Below are positions 9,123-18,568 of a DNA stretch of 64,000 nt, piece by piece. Where the stretch lies: the NCBI GenBank assembly GCA_965655865.1, contig CBFHJJ010000004.1:1-64000 (forward strand). Reading direction: 5' to 3'. How positions within the stretch are numbered: position 1 is the first letter of the stretch; the number at the start of each line of letters is the position of its first letter. The notes beneath the pieces are model-generated. The model was not told where the DNA came from. It made no database searches and was given only the letters and a program-made list of their open reading frames with translations. This DNA is from MAG-121220-bin8 sp965655865. Its GTDB lineage: Bacteria; Bacteroidota; Bacteroidia; Flavobacteriales; Flavobacteriaceae. Both the position numbers and the translations under genes were made by a program.

Positions 9123-11066
9123 TTATTTTTTCTTTTTTTCGTCATCAACCATTTTCTTTTTCAAGTCAGCTAAAACATCTAAATCACCAAGAGTTGATTT
9201 ATCTGAATCTTTAACGTTAACTTTCTTTAATGACTCTTTTACATTTTTCTTTTCTTGGTCATTAAATAAAACAGTGTGTGACATTACAACTCTTTTAAAG
9301 TCTTTATTATATTCAATAACTTTAAAATCTGATGTATCACCTTTCTTTAACTTATTTCCATCTTCTTTAACTAGATGTCTATTAGGAACAAAAGCTGTAA
9401 TATCATCATTAAAGATAATTGTAGCACCTTTATCGTTTGAATCTGAAATTGTTGCATTGTGTGAAGTCCCCTCAGCAAAAGTTTTATCATATACATCCCA
9501 TGGATTGTCCATAGTTTGTTTATGACCTAAACTTAATTTTCTTGCTTCTGAGTCTAACTCTAAAACTAAAACATCAATTTTATCACCAGCAGCGAATAAT
9601 TCAGATGGATGTTTAACTTTTACTGTCCAAGATAAATCTGAAATATATACTAATCCATCAATTCCTTCTTCAAGCTCTACAAAAATTCCAAAATTTGTGA
9701 AATTTCTAACGATTCCTGAATGTTTAGAACCTACAGGATATTTTTTGGTAATATCAGTCCAAGGATCTGAACTTAATTGCTTTATACCTAGAGACATTTT
9801 TCTTTCTTCTCTATCTAACGTTAAAACAACTGCCTCAACTTCGTCACCAACTTTTACAAAATCCTGTGCTGAACGTAAATGGGTTGACCAAGACATTTCT
9901 GAAACGTGAACTAACCCCTCTACTCCATCAACAACCTCAACGAAAGCTCCATAATCAGCAAGAACTGATACTTTACCTTTAACTTTATCGCCTTCTTTTA
10001 GTTCAGCATCAAGAGATTCCCAAGGATGAGCACTTAACTGTTTAACACCTAGTTGAATTCTAGACTTATCATCATCAAAATCTAATATTACAACATTTAA
10101 TTTTTGATCTAATTCTAATATTTCACTAGGATGATTGATTCTATTCCATGATAAATCCGTAATATGAATTAAACCATCTACCCCACCTAAATCAATAAAT
10201 ACTCCATATGTAGTTATGTTCTTAACTGTACCCTCAAGAACTTGACCTTTTTCTAATTGACCAATAATTTCTTTCTTTTGAAGCTCGATATCAGCTTCTA
10301 TTAGTGCTTTATGAGATACAACAACATTTTTAAATTCATGATTAATTTTAACAACTTTGAATTCCATGTTCTTGTTAACATATTGATCATAATCTCTGAT
10401 AGGTTTTACATCAATCTGTGATCCAGGTAAAAAAGCTTCTAAACCAAAAACATCTACAATCATACCACCTTTAGTTCTACATTTGACAAAACCTGTAACT
10501 ACTGTAGATTGATCGTGAGCATCGTTTACTCTATCCCAAGCTTTTATAGTTCTTGCTTTTCTGTGCGAAAGAACTAATTGACCTGTTTTATCTTCTTGAA
10601 TATCAACTAAAACTTCAACTTTATCACCAACTTTCAAGTCAGGATTGTATCTAAATTCATTTAATGAAATAACACCTTCTGATTTTGCATTAATATCAAT
10701 TATAGCTTCTCTTTCAGTAAGACTTATTATGGTACCTTCAATAACACTTTCATTGTAAGTATCAACAAAGTTTTCTTCAACTAATTTTTCAAACTCAGAA
10801 AGTTTATCATCTTTGATTGTTTCAATTCCTTCTTCAAATAAATTCCAGTCAAAATCTTTTAAAAATTCTTCAGCAGTTGGCTCGTTTATATGGCTTTCTT
10901 CAGTTGGATTCTCAACAACCTCATTGGCTACAGTTTCAACAACTTCAACAACTTCTTTTTCTATTTTTACTTTTTTTGTAGATTTTGCTGGAGCTTTAAC
11001 TTTCGCAGCTTTGGTAGTTTTTTTGACAGTTTTTTTAGGTTTACTGTCTTTTTTTTCTTCTGACAT
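9123..11066 (-). CDS. rpsA: 30S ribosomal protein S1
   Basis: S1 binds mRNA on the 30S subunit and helps load structured or leader-poor messages. This 647-residue protein has about six S1/OB-fold repeats, recognised by recurring elements such as GVFIDLGGVDGLIHITDLSW, GAFVEVVDGVEGLVHVSEMSW and GIFVELEEGIDGLVYISDLSW. It starts with about 60 residues rich in lysine, alanine, threonine and valine and likely disordered; this extension makes it longer than the roughly 557-residue proteobacterial S1. The gene lies downstream of cmk, a classical neighbour, but has its own strong predicted promoter and a leader of about 100 nt. S1 is of special interest in Bacteroidota because Shine-Dalgarno sequences are rare there. 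Confidence 0.97.
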   Translation of the reverse strand: MSEEKKDSKPKKTVKKTTKAAKVKAPAKSTKKVKIEKEVVEVVETVANEVVENPTEESHINEPTAEEFLKDFDWNLFEEGIETIKDDKLSEFEKLVEENFVDTYNESVIEGTIISLTEREAIIDINAKSEGVISLNEFRYNPDLKVGDKVEVLVDIQEDKTGQLVLSHRKARTIKAWDRVNDAHDQSTVVTGFVKCRTKGGMIVDVFGLEAFLPGSQIDVKPIRDYDQYVNKNMEFKVVKINHEFKNVVVSHKALIEADIELQKKEIIGQLEKGQVLEGTVKNITTYGVFIDLGGVDGLIHITDLSWNRINHPSEILELDQKLNVVILDFDDDKSRIQLGVKQLSAHPWESLDAELKEGDKVKGKVSVLADYGAFVEVVDGVEGLVHVSEMSWSTHLRSAQDFVKVGDEVEAVVLTLDREERKMSLGIKQLSSDPWTDITKKYPVGSKHSGIVRNFTNFGIFVELEEGIDGLVYISDLSWTVKVKHPSELFAAGDKIDVLVLELDSEARKLSLGHKQTMDNPWDVYDKTFAEGTSHNATISDSNDKGATIIFNDDITAFVPNRHLVKEDGNKLKKGDTSDFKVIEYNKDFKRVVMSHTVLFNDQEKKNVKESLKKVNVKDSDKSTLGDLDVLADLKKKMVDDEKKKK

Positions 11067-11173
11067 ACCGTTAATTTGTATTCTAATTTAATTTATAGAA
11101 TGAGGGAATAAATTAGAAGAATTAATATTAATAAAACCTTTTAAATATCTATACTAACCCATTAAAAGGACTG

Positions 11174-11205
11174 CGAAAATAAACTCTATTTATAGATTAA
11201 ACAAA
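11174..11205 (-). promoter_or_regulatory. Predicted strong promoter of rpsA
   Basis: On the minus strand TTTG (11205-11202), a 20-nt spacer and TATTTTCG (11181-11174) match the Bacteroidota pattern with one mismatch in the -7 box. Transcription would begin near 11168, leaving a leader of about 100 nt ahead of rpsA. The promoter lies just after the cmk stop codon, so rpsA can be expressed independently of lon-cmk. Confidence 0.65.
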
Positions 11206-11209
11206 TAAT

Positions 11210-11908
11210 CTACAAATTTTTTGTAATTAATGGATTTATGTAGTTAAACAACTTTGATTCAAGTTCATCTAAAGTAAGATTATCAGTATTAATAAGTATT
11301 GCATCTTTAGCTTTTTTCAATGGAGAATGTTTTCTATTAGTATCTTGATTGTCTCTAAGTTTAATATTTGCTAAAACCTCATGGTATGTTATGTTTTTAT
11401 CAATAAGCAATAATTCGTCGAAGCGACGTTTGGCTCTTAACTCCATTGTGGCTTCAAGATAAAATTTAATTTCAGCATCTGGAAAAACAACTGTACCAAT
11501 ATCACGACCATCCATAATTACTCCTTTATTTAAACCTAGTGTGTGTTGAACACGAACCATTTGCTGCCTCAACTCGTCAACTGTTGCGATTTCACTAACT
11601 AAATTAGAAACCGCTAATGATCTAATTTTATTTTCATAAGGAATTCCATTTAAATGAACCTCGTATTTGTTATTAATTGAACTTTTTCTAAAATCAATGT
11701 AAATGTATGGGATATCATTTATTAATTTTATTTTATCAAAATGATTTTTAGAGATGTACTTTTGTTGAATAGCATAATAAGTTAATGCTCTATACATTGC
11801 ACCTGAATCAATATATTTATAATTCAATTTTTTTGATATCCTCTTGGCCAAAGTGCTTTTTCCAGTGGATGAAGTACCATCGATTGCTATTATAATTTTA
11901 TTTGGCAT
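11210..11908 (-). CDS. cmk: Cytidylate kinase
   Basis: Cmk phosphorylates CMP and dCMP to the diphosphates in pyrimidine nucleotide supply. The P-loop GTSSTGKST is at residues 11-19 and the NMP-binding GRDIGTVVFPDA block is central. Length is 232 residues, normal for the family. Its start overlaps the lon stop by 11 nt, so it is likely translated in coupling with lon. The rpsA gene follows, the common cmk-rpsA order. Confidence 0.97.
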   Translation of the reverse strand: MPNKIIIAIDGTSSTGKSTLAKRISKKLNYKYIDSGAMYRALTYYAIQQKYISKNHFDKIKLINDIPYIYIDFRKSSINNKYEVHLNGIPYENKIRSLAVSNLVSEIATVDELRQQMVRVQHTLGLNKGVIMDGRDIGTVVFPDAEIKFYLEATMELRAKRRFDELLLIDKNITYHEVLANIKLRDNQDTNRKHSPLKKAKDAILINTDNLTLDELESKLFNYINPLITKNL

Positions 11909-14354
11909 CTAAATTCTTGTAGTTCTTAACATTTTGATTTGTAATTGCAATATCTAAAACTTGCTTCATATATGAAACATAATGAAAAGTTAATCCTTTT
12001 AAATAACTAGAATCGATTTCATCAATATTTTTCTTATTATCCTTACACAAAATAATTTCTTTAATTTTTGCTCTCTTGGCAGCTAATATTTTTTCTTTAA
12101 TTCCACCGACTGGCAAGACCTTTCCTCTAAGAGTAATTTCTCCGGTCATGGCAAGTTTTGATTTTACTCTTTTTTGTGTTAATAGTGAGACCAATGAAGT
12201 TAACATTGTAATACCAGCGCTAGGTCCATCTTTTGGTGTTGCACCCTCAGGGACATGAATATGTATGTTGTGCTTAGTTAGTGTTTCTAGTTTTATGGAT
12301 AAATCGTCAGCGTTGGACTTGATGTATTCCAAGGCTATTGTAGCAGATTCTTTCATAACTTTACCCAAATTACCTGTAATAGACAAATTACCTTTTCCTT
12401 TAGAAAGTGCTGATTCAATAAATAAAATATCTCCACCAAATTGAGTCCAAGCTAAACCAGTTACTACACCTGCAACCTCATTATTTTCATATTGATCTTT
12501 TGAAATAGATACACCCAAAATTTTATGAATATCTTCAATTTTTAAATCAGTTGAATAATCTTCTTGCATCGCAATACACTTAGCAACATTTCTAATTATT
12601 TTTGCTATTTGTTTTTCCAAACCTCTTACGCCTGATTCTCTTGTGTAACCCTCTATTATTTTTTCAGATGATTGTTTGTTGATTTTTATAATATTTTTTG
12701 TTAAGCCATGTTCTTTAATTTGTTTTGGAATTAAATGTTTTTTAGCAATATTATATTTTTCCTCAATTGTGTAACCCGAAACATGCACAATTTCCATTCT
12801 ATCTCTTAATGCAGGTTGTACGTTGGTAATATTATTAGATGTAGCTATAAACATAACTTTAGACAAATCAAATCCAGACTCGATAAAATTATCATAAAAA
12901 GAGGTGTTTTGCTCAGGGTCTAAAACCTCAAGCATTGCTGATGAAGGATCACCTTGATTTCCAACAGAAAGTTTGTCGATTTCATCTAATACAAATACTG
13001 GGTTTGAAGTTTTTGCTTTTTTTAAACTTTGAATTATCCTACCCGGCATAGCACCTATATATGTTTTTCTGTGTCCTCTTATTTCAGATTCATCTCTAAG
13101 TCCACCTAAAGAAATTCTTACATATTCTCTACCTAAAGCTTCAGCTATTGATTTACCTAATGATGTCTTTCCTACACCAGGTGGTCCGTTAAAACAAAGA
13201 ATTGGAGATTTCATGTCATTTCTAAGTTTTAAAACAGCTATATGTTCAATAATTCTTTTTTTAACATCTTTTAATCCGTAATGATCTCTATCTAAAATTT
13301 TAGCAGCTCTTTTTAAATCAAAATTATCTTTAGAAAATTCGTTCCATGGAAGTTCTAAATATGTATCTAAATAATTTCTCTGTATAGAATACTCTGCAAC
13401 TTGAGGATTCATTCTTTGAAGCTTAGATAATTCCTTTTTGAAATGATCATCGATTTCTTTTGACCACTTTTTTTTAGTAGACTTAATTCTCATTTCATTT
13501 ACTTCTTCATCATAAGAAACACCACCCAATTCTTCCTGAATAGTCTTTAGTTGCTGATGTAAAAAATACTCTCTTTGTTGTTGATCTAAGTCTGATCTTA
13601 CTTTAGATTGAATATCGTTTTTCAATGATAGTCTTTGTAATTCAATATTCATATGTTTTAAACACATAAGAGCTCTTTTGTTTAAATCACTTGTGTTTAG
13701 TATTTCATATTTTTCCTTTACAGATAAATTCATGTTCGAGCACACAAAATTCACTAAAAAAGAATCACTCTGAATATTTTTTATAGCAAAGGAGGCTTCA
13801 CTAGGTATATTTGGGTTTTCATCAATAATTTTAAGAGCTATATCTTTTATAGATTCTATTGTAACTATAAACTCTTTATTATTTTTTTCAGGTTTTAACT
13901 CAATTATTTCTTTAACAGTAGCTGTAATATAAGGCTCTTCAGTAATAATCTGTTCAATTGAAAATCTTTTTTTTCCTTGAATAATTACCGTAACATTTCC
14001 GTCAGGCATTTTTAATACTCTCAAAATTTTGGCTACCGTTCCTGATGGATGTATATCATTTAATGTAGGAGATTGAATCTTTGGATCTATTTGAGAAACG
14101 ACACCAATCAATTTATCATTAGAATTAGCATCTTTTATTAATTTTATTGATTTATCTCTTGATGCTGTTATTGGTATAACTACACCCGGAAACATAACCG
14201 TATTTTTTAATGGTAAAATAGGTAACTTTTCTGGGAGAGATTCTTTTGAAATAGCTTCTTCATCGTCAGATGTCATTAAAGGAATTAAATCCGAATCTTC
14301 ATCAATATTCTGAAGTGACATCATGTCAAGATTAAGTATTTTAGTTTTGGACAT
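11898..14354 (-). CDS. lon: ATP-dependent protease Lon
   Basis: Lon is the cytoplasmic AAA+ serine protease that removes misfolded and regulatory proteins. The order is the N-terminal LON substrate domain (from about residue 40), AAA+ module with Walker A GPPGVGKTS and Walker B VFVLDEIDKL, then the protease domain. The catalytic serine lies in KDGPSAG (near residue 713) and the lysine in GGIKEKI (near 751). The 818 residues include about 35 acidic residues before the canonical start of the domain. It heads the lon-cmk unit. The 126-nt gap to the upstream MFS gene holds no convincing hairpin. Confidence 0.98.
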   Translation of the reverse strand: MSKTKILNLDMMSLQNIDEDSDLIPLMTSDDEEAISKESLPEKLPILPLKNTVMFPGVVIPITASRDKSIKLIKDANSNDKLIGVVSQIDPKIQSPTLNDIHPSGTVAKILRVLKMPDGNVTVIIQGKKRFSIEQIITEEPYITATVKEIIELKPEKNNKEFIVTIESIKDIALKIIDENPNIPSEASFAIKNIQSDSFLVNFVCSNMNLSVKEKYEILNTSDLNKRALMCLKHMNIELQRLSLKNDIQSKVRSDLDQQQREYFLHQQLKTIQEELGGVSYDEEVNEMRIKSTKKKWSKEIDDHFKKELSKLQRMNPQVAEYSIQRNYLDTYLELPWNEFSKDNFDLKRAAKILDRDHYGLKDVKKRIIEHIAVLKLRNDMKSPILCFNGPPGVGKTSLGKSIAEALGREYVRISLGGLRDESEIRGHRKTYIGAMPGRIIQSLKKAKTSNPVFVLDEIDKLSVGNQGDPSSAMLEVLDPEQNTSFYDNFIESGFDLSKVMFIATSNNITNVQPALRDRMEIVHVSGYTIEEKYNIAKKHLIPKQIKEHGLTKNIIKINKQSSEKIIEGYTRESGVRGLEKQIAKIIRNVAKCIAMQEDYSTDLKIEDIHKILGVSISKDQYENNEVAGVVTGLAWTQFGGDILFIESALSKGKGNLSITGNLGKVMKESATIALEYIKSNADDLSIKLETLTKHNIHIHVPEGATPKDGPSAGITMLTSLVSLLTQKRVKSKLAMTGEITLRGKVLPVGGIKEKILAAKRAKIKEIILCKDNKKNIDEIDSSYLKGLTFHYVSYMKQVLDIAITNQNVKNYKNLDAK

Positions 14355-14480
14355 AAATTACAATTAGGTCAATTTGTCATGTTATTAAATCAAAAAAAAT
14401 ATTTTCTTTCTGATTAGAATAAAATAAACAAAAAACATTTATTTATAAAATGAATAATTCAAGTTTCATGCCATAAAGAT

Positions 14481-15788
14481 TTAATAATTTTTGATTTTAA
14501 TTCTTTTTAAAAGTAGTGCTCCAATTAAAAAAATAAAAACAAAAATTAAAATGGAAGTTCTCATGCTGCCTGTGATCTGATCAGCAAATGCAAATAAAGT
14601 CATTCCAAAGACAATACTAACTTTTTGAGAAACATCATAAAAACTAAAATATGAGGTAGTATTATCTGTTTGAGGAATCATTTTTGAAAAAGTAGATCTA
14701 GACAAGGCTTGTATTCCACCCATTACTAATCCAACAAAAGCAGCTGCTATATAAAACTCTATAGGTTCTGTAATAAAATATCCTCCAATACACAACAAAG
14801 CCCAAAAAATATTTAATACTATTAAAGTATAAATATTACCAAATTTTTCAGATAATTTTGAAGTTATAATTGCACCAAACATTGCAATTAATTGAATTAG
14901 TAATATACTTACTATTAATCCAATAGTTTTCTGATCTTTTGGCCAATTAATTTCCTGTTCACCAAAATAAGCAGCAATTAATAAAACAGTTTGAAGAGCA
15001 GAACTGTAAACAAAAAATGCAATTAAATATTTTTTTATTATTAATATCTTTTTTAATTCATTCCAAACTTCAACTAACTCCTTAAACCCATTCCAAACAA
15101 CATCCTTTATAATTTTTTTCCTTTCTGACTGATTTGGTAAAAAATAAAATGTGTATTGACTAAATGACGCCCACCATATTCCAACGGAAACAAATGAATA
15201 TCTCATGGCAATTAGTTCAGGGTTTTCACCTGTTATTCCGAAATTTTCTGGATACATTACCATTGCAAGATCAAATATCAAAAGTAATACACTGCCAAAA
15301 TAACCCAATGCATACCCTTTAGCACTTATAAAATCTTGTTGGTCTTTTAAAGCAATATCAGGAAGATATGAATTGTAAAAAACTAAACTAGCCCAAAAAG
15401 AGATTAGAGCGAGAAAATAAAATGATAATCCAACATAGATATTAGTGAGATCAAACCAATATAGACCTATACAAGAAAGTGACCCAGCATAACAAAATAT
15501 TTTTAGAAAAGTTTTTTTATTACCCATGTAATCAGCTATTCCAGATAAAAGAGGGGTTATAAATGATAATATTACAAATGCAAAAGCAGTCAAAAAACTA
15601 ATTAAAGCAGTGTTTTTAAAATTAAAACCAAGAAGTTCTATATATAAATCATCAAAAAAAAGTGAACCATAATATATTGGAAACACAGCAGAAGAAATTA
15701 CTAATGGATAAGCAGAGTTTGCCCAATCATAAATAGCCCAAGCGTTCAGTAATTTTTGGTCTCCTTTTTTATATTTATTAGTTGTCAT
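14481..15788 (-). CDS. MFS transporter of the UMF1/Atg22-like family
   Basis: This is a polytopic inner-membrane protein of 435 residues with about 12 hydrophobic segments. The start NAWAIYDWANSAYPLVI and the internal GGIQALSRSTFSKMIP are typical of the UMF1 (Atg22-like) branch of the major facilitator superfamily. Substrates of this branch are mostly unknown in bacteria; the fungal homologue exports amino acids from the vacuole. It is a single-gene unit, divergent from the msrB-like gene, and is separated from lon by 126 nt. Family assignment is good; the substrate is open. Confidence 0.88.
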   Translation of the reverse strand: MTTNKYKKGDQKLLNAWAIYDWANSAYPLVISSAVFPIYYGSLFFDDLYIELLGFNFKNTALISFLTAFAFVILSFITPLLSGIADYMGNKKTFLKIFCYAGSLSCIGLYWFDLTNIYVGLSFYFLALISFWASLVFYNSYLPDIALKDQQDFISAKGYALGYFGSVLLLIFDLAMVMYPENFGITGENPELIAMRYSFVSVGIWWASFSQYTFYFLPNQSERKKIIKDVVWNGFKELVEVWNELKKILIIKKYLIAFFVYSSALQTVLLIAAYFGEQEINWPKDQKTIGLIVSILLIQLIAMFGAIITSKLSEKFGNIYTLIVLNIFWALLCIGGYFITEPIEFYIAAAFVGLVMGGIQALSRSTFSKMIPQTDNTTSYFSFYDVSQKVSIVFGMTLFAFADQITGSMRTSILIFVFIFLIGALLLKRIKIKNY

Positions 15789-15825
15789 TTAACAGAATGA
15801 GTTGCAATATAGTTAATTGATGTAT

Positions 15826-15854
15826 GATTATATTAAAATTAATAATTAATTTCG
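15826..15854 (+). promoter_or_regulatory. Predicted promoter of the msrB-like / msrB / lpdA unit
   Basis: ATTG (15826-15829), a 17-nt spacer and TAATTTCG (15847-15854) resemble TTTG / TAnnTTTG with one mismatch in each box. Transcription would begin near 15860, about 8 nt before the ATG at 15868. The -7 box has the same TTCG ending as those of rpsA and rplS. Confidence 0.45.
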
Positions 15855-15867
15855 CACTGGAAAAGAT

Positions 15868-16242
15868 ATGAGGTTTTCAATTATACTTACTATACTAATT
15901 ATCAATCAGGGTTGTGAAAACATTGCAAAAATTGATAATAATATTAATAAAGATAACAGCACATATTTATGTGTAAAATGTGGATCATCATTATATTCTG
16001 AAAATGAACTTTTTTACGAAAACGATAATAGTAAAGATTTTAACAACTCAATTGAAAAAAAAGTTAAACATTTTGACAATCTCTATGAATTAGCAATTCA
16101 TGATTCAATAAAAAATAAATCCAAAACAGGACTGTTTTGCACGAAATGTGATACTAATATAGGAAACCTTATTAATGACGAAAAAGGGCAAAGACACTGC
16201 ATAGACAAAAATGCAATAATTTTAAAAAATTTAATTAAATGA
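15868..16242 (+). CDS. MsrB-like (SelR-fold) predicted lipoprotein, degenerate active site
   Basis: This 124-residue protein looks like a diverged methionine-R-sulfoxide reductase. The two zinc CxxC pairs are kept (Cys35/Cys38 and Cys91/Cys94), and so is the cysteine aligned with the catalytic one (Cys111 in QRHCIDKNA, compare KRYCINSAA in the next gene). The region between the second pair and the catalytic cysteine reads TNIGNLI instead of GHLGHVF, so the conserved histidine and phenylalanine are gone, and the GWPSF block is missing. The N-terminus is hydrophobic and ends in a weak lipobox at Cys16. It overlaps msrB by 4 nt. It could be a zinc-binding partner, or a thiol protein without sulfoxide reductase activity. 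Confidence 0.7.
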   Translation: MRFSIILTILIINQGCENIAKIDNNINKDNSTYLCVKCGSSLYSENELFYENDNSKDFNNSIEKKVKHFDNLYELAIHDSIKNKSKTGLFCTKCDTNIGNLINDEKGQRHCIDKNAIILKNLIK

Positions 16243-16697
16243 AAAAATTTAAACGAGTACTTATTTTTTTAGCAATTTTTACAAGTTCAATAAATTTCTC
16301 TCAAAACAATGAAAAAATGATAAAAACAGATACGGAATGGAAAAATACTTTAGGTGAAATGAGTTATCAAGTTCTTAGAAATTCATATACTGAAAGACCT
16401 TTTACAGGTGAGTACAATCTTCATTTTGAAAAAGGATCTTACAATTGCAAAGGATGTAATCAAAAATTATTTGAAAGTAATAATAAATATGAGAGTAATT
16501 GTGGATGGCCAAGTTTCGATCAAGCTATTCCTGAAAGAATCACATACGTTAGAGATTACTCACACAACATGAACAGAATTGAAGTTAAGTGCTCTAAATG
16601 TGATGGACATTTAGGTCACGTGTTCAATGACGGACCAAAAGAAACAACAGGGAAAAGATATTGTATAAATTCAGCAGCTTTATCATTTAATAAATAA
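16239..16697 (+). CDS. msrB: Peptide-methionine (R)-S-oxide reductase, exported
   Basis: MsrB reduces the R epimer of methionine sulfoxide in oxidised proteins. Features visible: zinc cysteines 70, 73, 118 and 121, CGWPSF near residue 88, GHLGHVFNDGP near 123, and catalytic Cys142 in RYCINSAAL. A hydrophobic signal sequence of about 21 residues ending in NFSQ predicts export, so it probably protects envelope proteins. It overlaps the diverged paralogue upstream by 4 nt and is followed 2 nt later by lpdA. The electron donor is not evident here. Confidence 0.95.
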   Translation: MKKFKRVLIFLAIFTSSINFSQNNEKMIKTDTEWKNTLGEMSYQVLRNSYTERPFTGEYNLHFEKGSYNCKGCNQKLFESNNKYESNCGWPSFDQAIPERITYVRDYSHNMNRIEVKCSKCDGHLGHVFNDGPKETTGKRYCINSAALSFNK

Positions 16698-16699
16698 TT

Positions 16700-18097
16700 A
16701 TGGAAAAATTTGATTTAATAATTCTAGGAAGTGGACCAGGTGGATATGTAACTGCAATTAGAGCATCTCAATTGGGTTTAAAAACTGCAATAATAGAAAA
16801 AGAAAGTTTAGGTGGTGTTTGTTTGAACTGGGGATGTATTCCAACTAAAGCACTATTAAAATCTGCGCAAGTTTTTGAATACATTAAACACTCTGAGGAT
16901 TACGGAATAACTGTAGAAAATTTTGATAAAAATTTTAATAACGTTATTAGTAGGAGTAGAAAAGTTGCTCAAACCATGAGTAAAGGAGTAAACTTTTTAA
17001 TGAAAAAAAATAAAATAAAAATATTTGAAGGTTTTGGTCAACTTTCTCTTAATAAAACAATTACTATTACTGATCAAAATGGATCTAAAAATAAAATAAC
17101 AGGTGAAAAAATAATTATTGCAACTGGAGCTAGATCAAGAGAACTACCATTTTTAAAAAAAGATGGTAAAAAAATAATTGGCTACAGAGAGGCTATGACA
17201 CTTGAAAAACAACCAAAAGACATTGTAATAGTTGGCTCAGGAGCTATAGGAATTGAATTCGCTTATTTTTATAATTCTATGGGAACATCTGTTACAATAG
17301 TTGAATACATGGATAGAATTGTTCCTGTAGAAGACTCTGAAATTTCTAAAGAATTAGAAAAAAGTTTAAAAAAGAAAGGAATCAATATTTTAACATCAAC
17401 TGAGGTAGAAAAAGCAGAAATCAATAGCTCTAATACAGTTGATGTGACTTTAAAAACTTCAAATGGTGAAAAAAACATTATAAGTGCCGAAATAGTATTA
17501 AGTGCTGTAGGAATTAAAACTAATATTGAAAATATTGGTTTAGAAGATTTAGGAATAAAAACTGAAAAAGATAAAATTTTAGTTGATGATTTCTATATGA
17601 CAAATGTTAAAGATTACTATGCTATTGGTGATGTAGTTAAAGGGCAAGCTCTAGCCCACGTTGCTTCTGCTGAAGGGATATTATGCGTTGAAAAAATAGC
17701 TGGTCATGATGTAAACCCATTAGACTATAACAACATTCCTGGTTGTACTTATTGTAGTCCAGAGATTGCATCGGTTGGGTTTACTGAACAACAAGCAATT
17801 GAAAATGGTTATGAGATCAAAATCGGCAAATTTCCGTTCTCTGCGTCTGGAAAAGCGCAAGCTTCTGGAAAAAGTGAAGGATTTGTAAAAGTAATATTTG
17901 ACGCTAAGTATGGAGAATGGTTAGGTTGTCATATGATAGGTGAAGGTGTTACAGATATGATAGCTGAGGCTGTTGTTGGCAGAAAATTGGAAACTACTGG
18001 ATATGAAATTTTAAAAACGGTTCATCCTCACCCTACCATGAGTGAAGCTGTTATGGAAGCTGTAGCTGCAGCTTATGACGAAGTTATTCACTTGTAA
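16700..18097 (+). CDS. lpdA: Dihydrolipoyl dehydrogenase (E3)
   Basis: This FAD flavoprotein reoxidises the lipoyl groups of 2-oxoacid dehydrogenase complexes and the glycine cleavage system using NAD. The redox-active disulfide is Cys41/Cys46 in GGVCLNWGCIPTK; the FAD Rossmann motif GSGPGG is at residues 10-15; a second Rossmann motif VGSGAIGIEFA lies centrally; the active-site His pair is HPHPTMSEA at 442-444. The 465-residue length is normal. No E1 or E2 genes are nearby, so it probably serves several complexes. It ends 2 nt from the convergent aroQ. Confidence 0.97.
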   Translation: MEKFDLIILGSGPGGYVTAIRASQLGLKTAIIEKESLGGVCLNWGCIPTKALLKSAQVFEYIKHSEDYGITVENFDKNFNNVISRSRKVAQTMSKGVNFLMKKNKIKIFEGFGQLSLNKTITITDQNGSKNKITGEKIIIATGARSRELPFLKKDGKKIIGYREAMTLEKQPKDIVIVGSGAIGIEFAYFYNSMGTSVTIVEYMDRIVPVEDSEISKELEKSLKKKGINILTSTEVEKAEINSSNTVDVTLKTSNGEKNIISAEIVLSAVGIKTNIENIGLEDLGIKTEKDKILVDDFYMTNVKDYYAIGDVVKGQALAHVASAEGILCVEKIAGHDVNPLDYNNIPGCTYCSPEIASVGFTEQQAIENGYEIKIGKFPFSASGKAQASGKSEGFVKVIFDAKYGEWLGCHMIGEGVTDMIAEAVVGRKLETTGYEILKTVHPHPTMSEAVMEAVAAAYDEVIHL

Positions 18098-18099
18098 TA

Positions 18100-18516
18100 T
18101 TATTTATTAAAACTTTCAATCGCTAAATCATAACTCTTAAGTCCAAATCCAAGAATTACTCCTTTGACATGTGCGCTTAAAAAAGATTTATGTCTAAATT
18201 CTTCTCTTGAATAAGTATTTGAAATATGAACCTCGATAACAGGTGAGGAAATTGACCTTATTGCATCTCCAATTCCAACAGAAGTATGTGTATATGCAGC
18301 TGCATTAATAATAATTCCATCAAAATTAAAACCAACTTCTTGAATTTTTTCAATAAGTTCACCCTCAATGTTAGATTGAAAATAGTGTAATTCCAAATTA
18401 TTAAATTTAGTTTTCAGTTTTTTAAAGTAATCTTCAAAACTCTGATCACCATAGATGTTTTTTTCTCTTTTACCTAAAAGATTCAAATTAGGACCATTAA
18501 TAATTTGTAATTTCAT
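18100..18516 (-). CDS. aroQ: 3-dehydroquinate dehydratase, type II
   Basis: AroQ dehydrates 3-dehydroquinate in the shikimate pathway. The N-terminal GPNLNLLGKRE with the following IYG carries the catalytic arginine and tyrosine; NAAAYTHTSVG and HISNTYSREEFRHKS are the substrate-binding blocks with the catalytic histidine. Length is 138 residues. It is a lone gene divergent from xerD; the other shikimate gene in the window, aroK, is 44 kb away. Confidence 0.97.
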   Translation of the reverse strand: MKLQIINGPNLNLLGKREKNIYGDQSFEDYFKKLKTKFNNLELHYFQSNIEGELIEKIQEVGFNFDGIIINAAAYTHTSVGIGDAIRSISSPVIEVHISNTYSREEFRHKSFLSAHVKGVILGFGLKSYDLAIESFNK

Positions 18517-18568
18517 TGAAAATTATAAAGTTTAAATATAATATTTAATTTACACTATAAAAGAAATA

